Assembly: GCA_963843275.1 (NCBI GenBank)
Contig: CAWJJM010000009.1
Coordinates: forward strand, 248,001-312,000
From: CAWJJM01 sp963843275
GTDB lineage: Bacteria > Acidobacteriota > Thermoanaerobaculia > Multivoradales > JBCCEF01
Length of the DNA stretch: 64,000 bases
Direction: 5' to 3'
The notes below the pieces were generated by a model. That model saw nothing but the letters and a program-made list of their open reading frames with translations. It was not told the origin of the DNA and did no database searches. How positions within the stretch are numbered: the first letter of the stretch is position 1; each line of letters opens with the position of its first letter. This document shows, in pieces, positions 63,778 through 64,000 of the stretch. The translations under genes and the position numbers were made by a program.

Positions 63778-64000
63778 CCGCGCGGCGGCGGTGGGCCGGC
63801 GCGGCCCGCCGTGCCGGTCCCGGCGGCCGGACGCAGGCTCAGCGGCGGCCGCGCCGGGGCGAGCGGTCGCGCCTCCCCTCCGCCGTCGCGGGCCGCGGAG
63901 AGACGGCGTGCCCGGCGCGGCCGCGAGGGTGGTGGGCCGGCGCCGCGGCGGGGCGGTTGCCCTCCCGCTCGCGCGGCCGGTGGTCCGCCGCCGTCCGGCC

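Overview
The window is a very GC-rich (roughly 70% or more) bacterial chromosome segment with about 50 protein genes and no rRNA, tRNA, CRISPR array or transposase that I can see. Several features point to Acidobacteriota, perhaps a Thermoanaerobaculia-like lineage: two ADOP-type permeases, three VWA proteins resembling the acidobacterial VWFA-related family, an Oar-like TonB receptor with an N-terminal carboxypeptidase-regulatory domain, many secreted TPR proteins, and DUF4388/DUF1844 proteins. This placement is inferred from gene content only.

Layout. 1-8 kb: end of an ADOP permease, a secreted sorbosone-type dehydrogenase, a YSC84-like lipid-binding protein, a phosphoglycosyl transferase, a DtxR/MntR regulator and an M24 peptidase. 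8-15 kb: a CarboxypepD_reg-TPR protein, a VWA protein and a tandem array of four paralogous secreted TPR genes. 14.8-20 kb (minus strand): an AlkP-superfamily/TPR protein, a VWA-like protein and an SH3-gluzincin. 20-29 kb (minus strand): HlyD adaptor, two ABC ATPases, NtrC-type regulator, sensor kinase, then a TonB receptor. This block is full of single-base frameshifts. 29-38 kb: a DUF4097-like lipoprotein, a YbbA/YbbP-type ABC exporter, a second ADOP permease, a TesA-like arylesterase and MazG. 38-41 kb: DUF1844, membrane TPR and DUF4388 proteins. 41.5-46 kb: dnaK with hspR and an upstream HAIR-like operator, a CBS protein, a YhaM-like HD nuclease and a pterin dehydratase. 46-52 kb: a GWxTD/VWA-type protein, a small secreted protein, a rhomboid and a TPR protein. 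52-64 kb: xseA-xseB, an alpha/beta hydrolase, sucC-sucD, an S51-like protein without its nucleophile, ndk, a small Cys/His protein, an HD-GYP membrane protein, a membrane protein, an esterase and a GNAT acetyltransferase.

How the genes work together. The best-supported regulatory circuit is dnaK-hspR: HspR is expected to repress dnaK through the half-conserved inverted repeat at 41419-41439. The exporter genes at 30.1-33.4 kb together with the arylesterase at 36.1 kb recreate the classic tesA/ybbA/ybbP neighbourhood, with an ADOP permease inserted. The HlyD-ATPase-ATPase-NtrC-kinase block looks like a regulated efflux operon, but it has no permease of its own. Several genes have a TANNNT hexamer only 6-9 nt before the start codon and little or no Shine-Dalgarno, which suggests leaderless transcripts.

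Caution on sequence quality. At least ten otherwise conserved genes, including dnaK, need a 1-nt correction to read through, and dozens of such breaks are packed into 20.5-28.8 kb. I read these mainly as base-calling or assembly indels. For such genes I give the extent of the repaired gene and say where the frame breaks.
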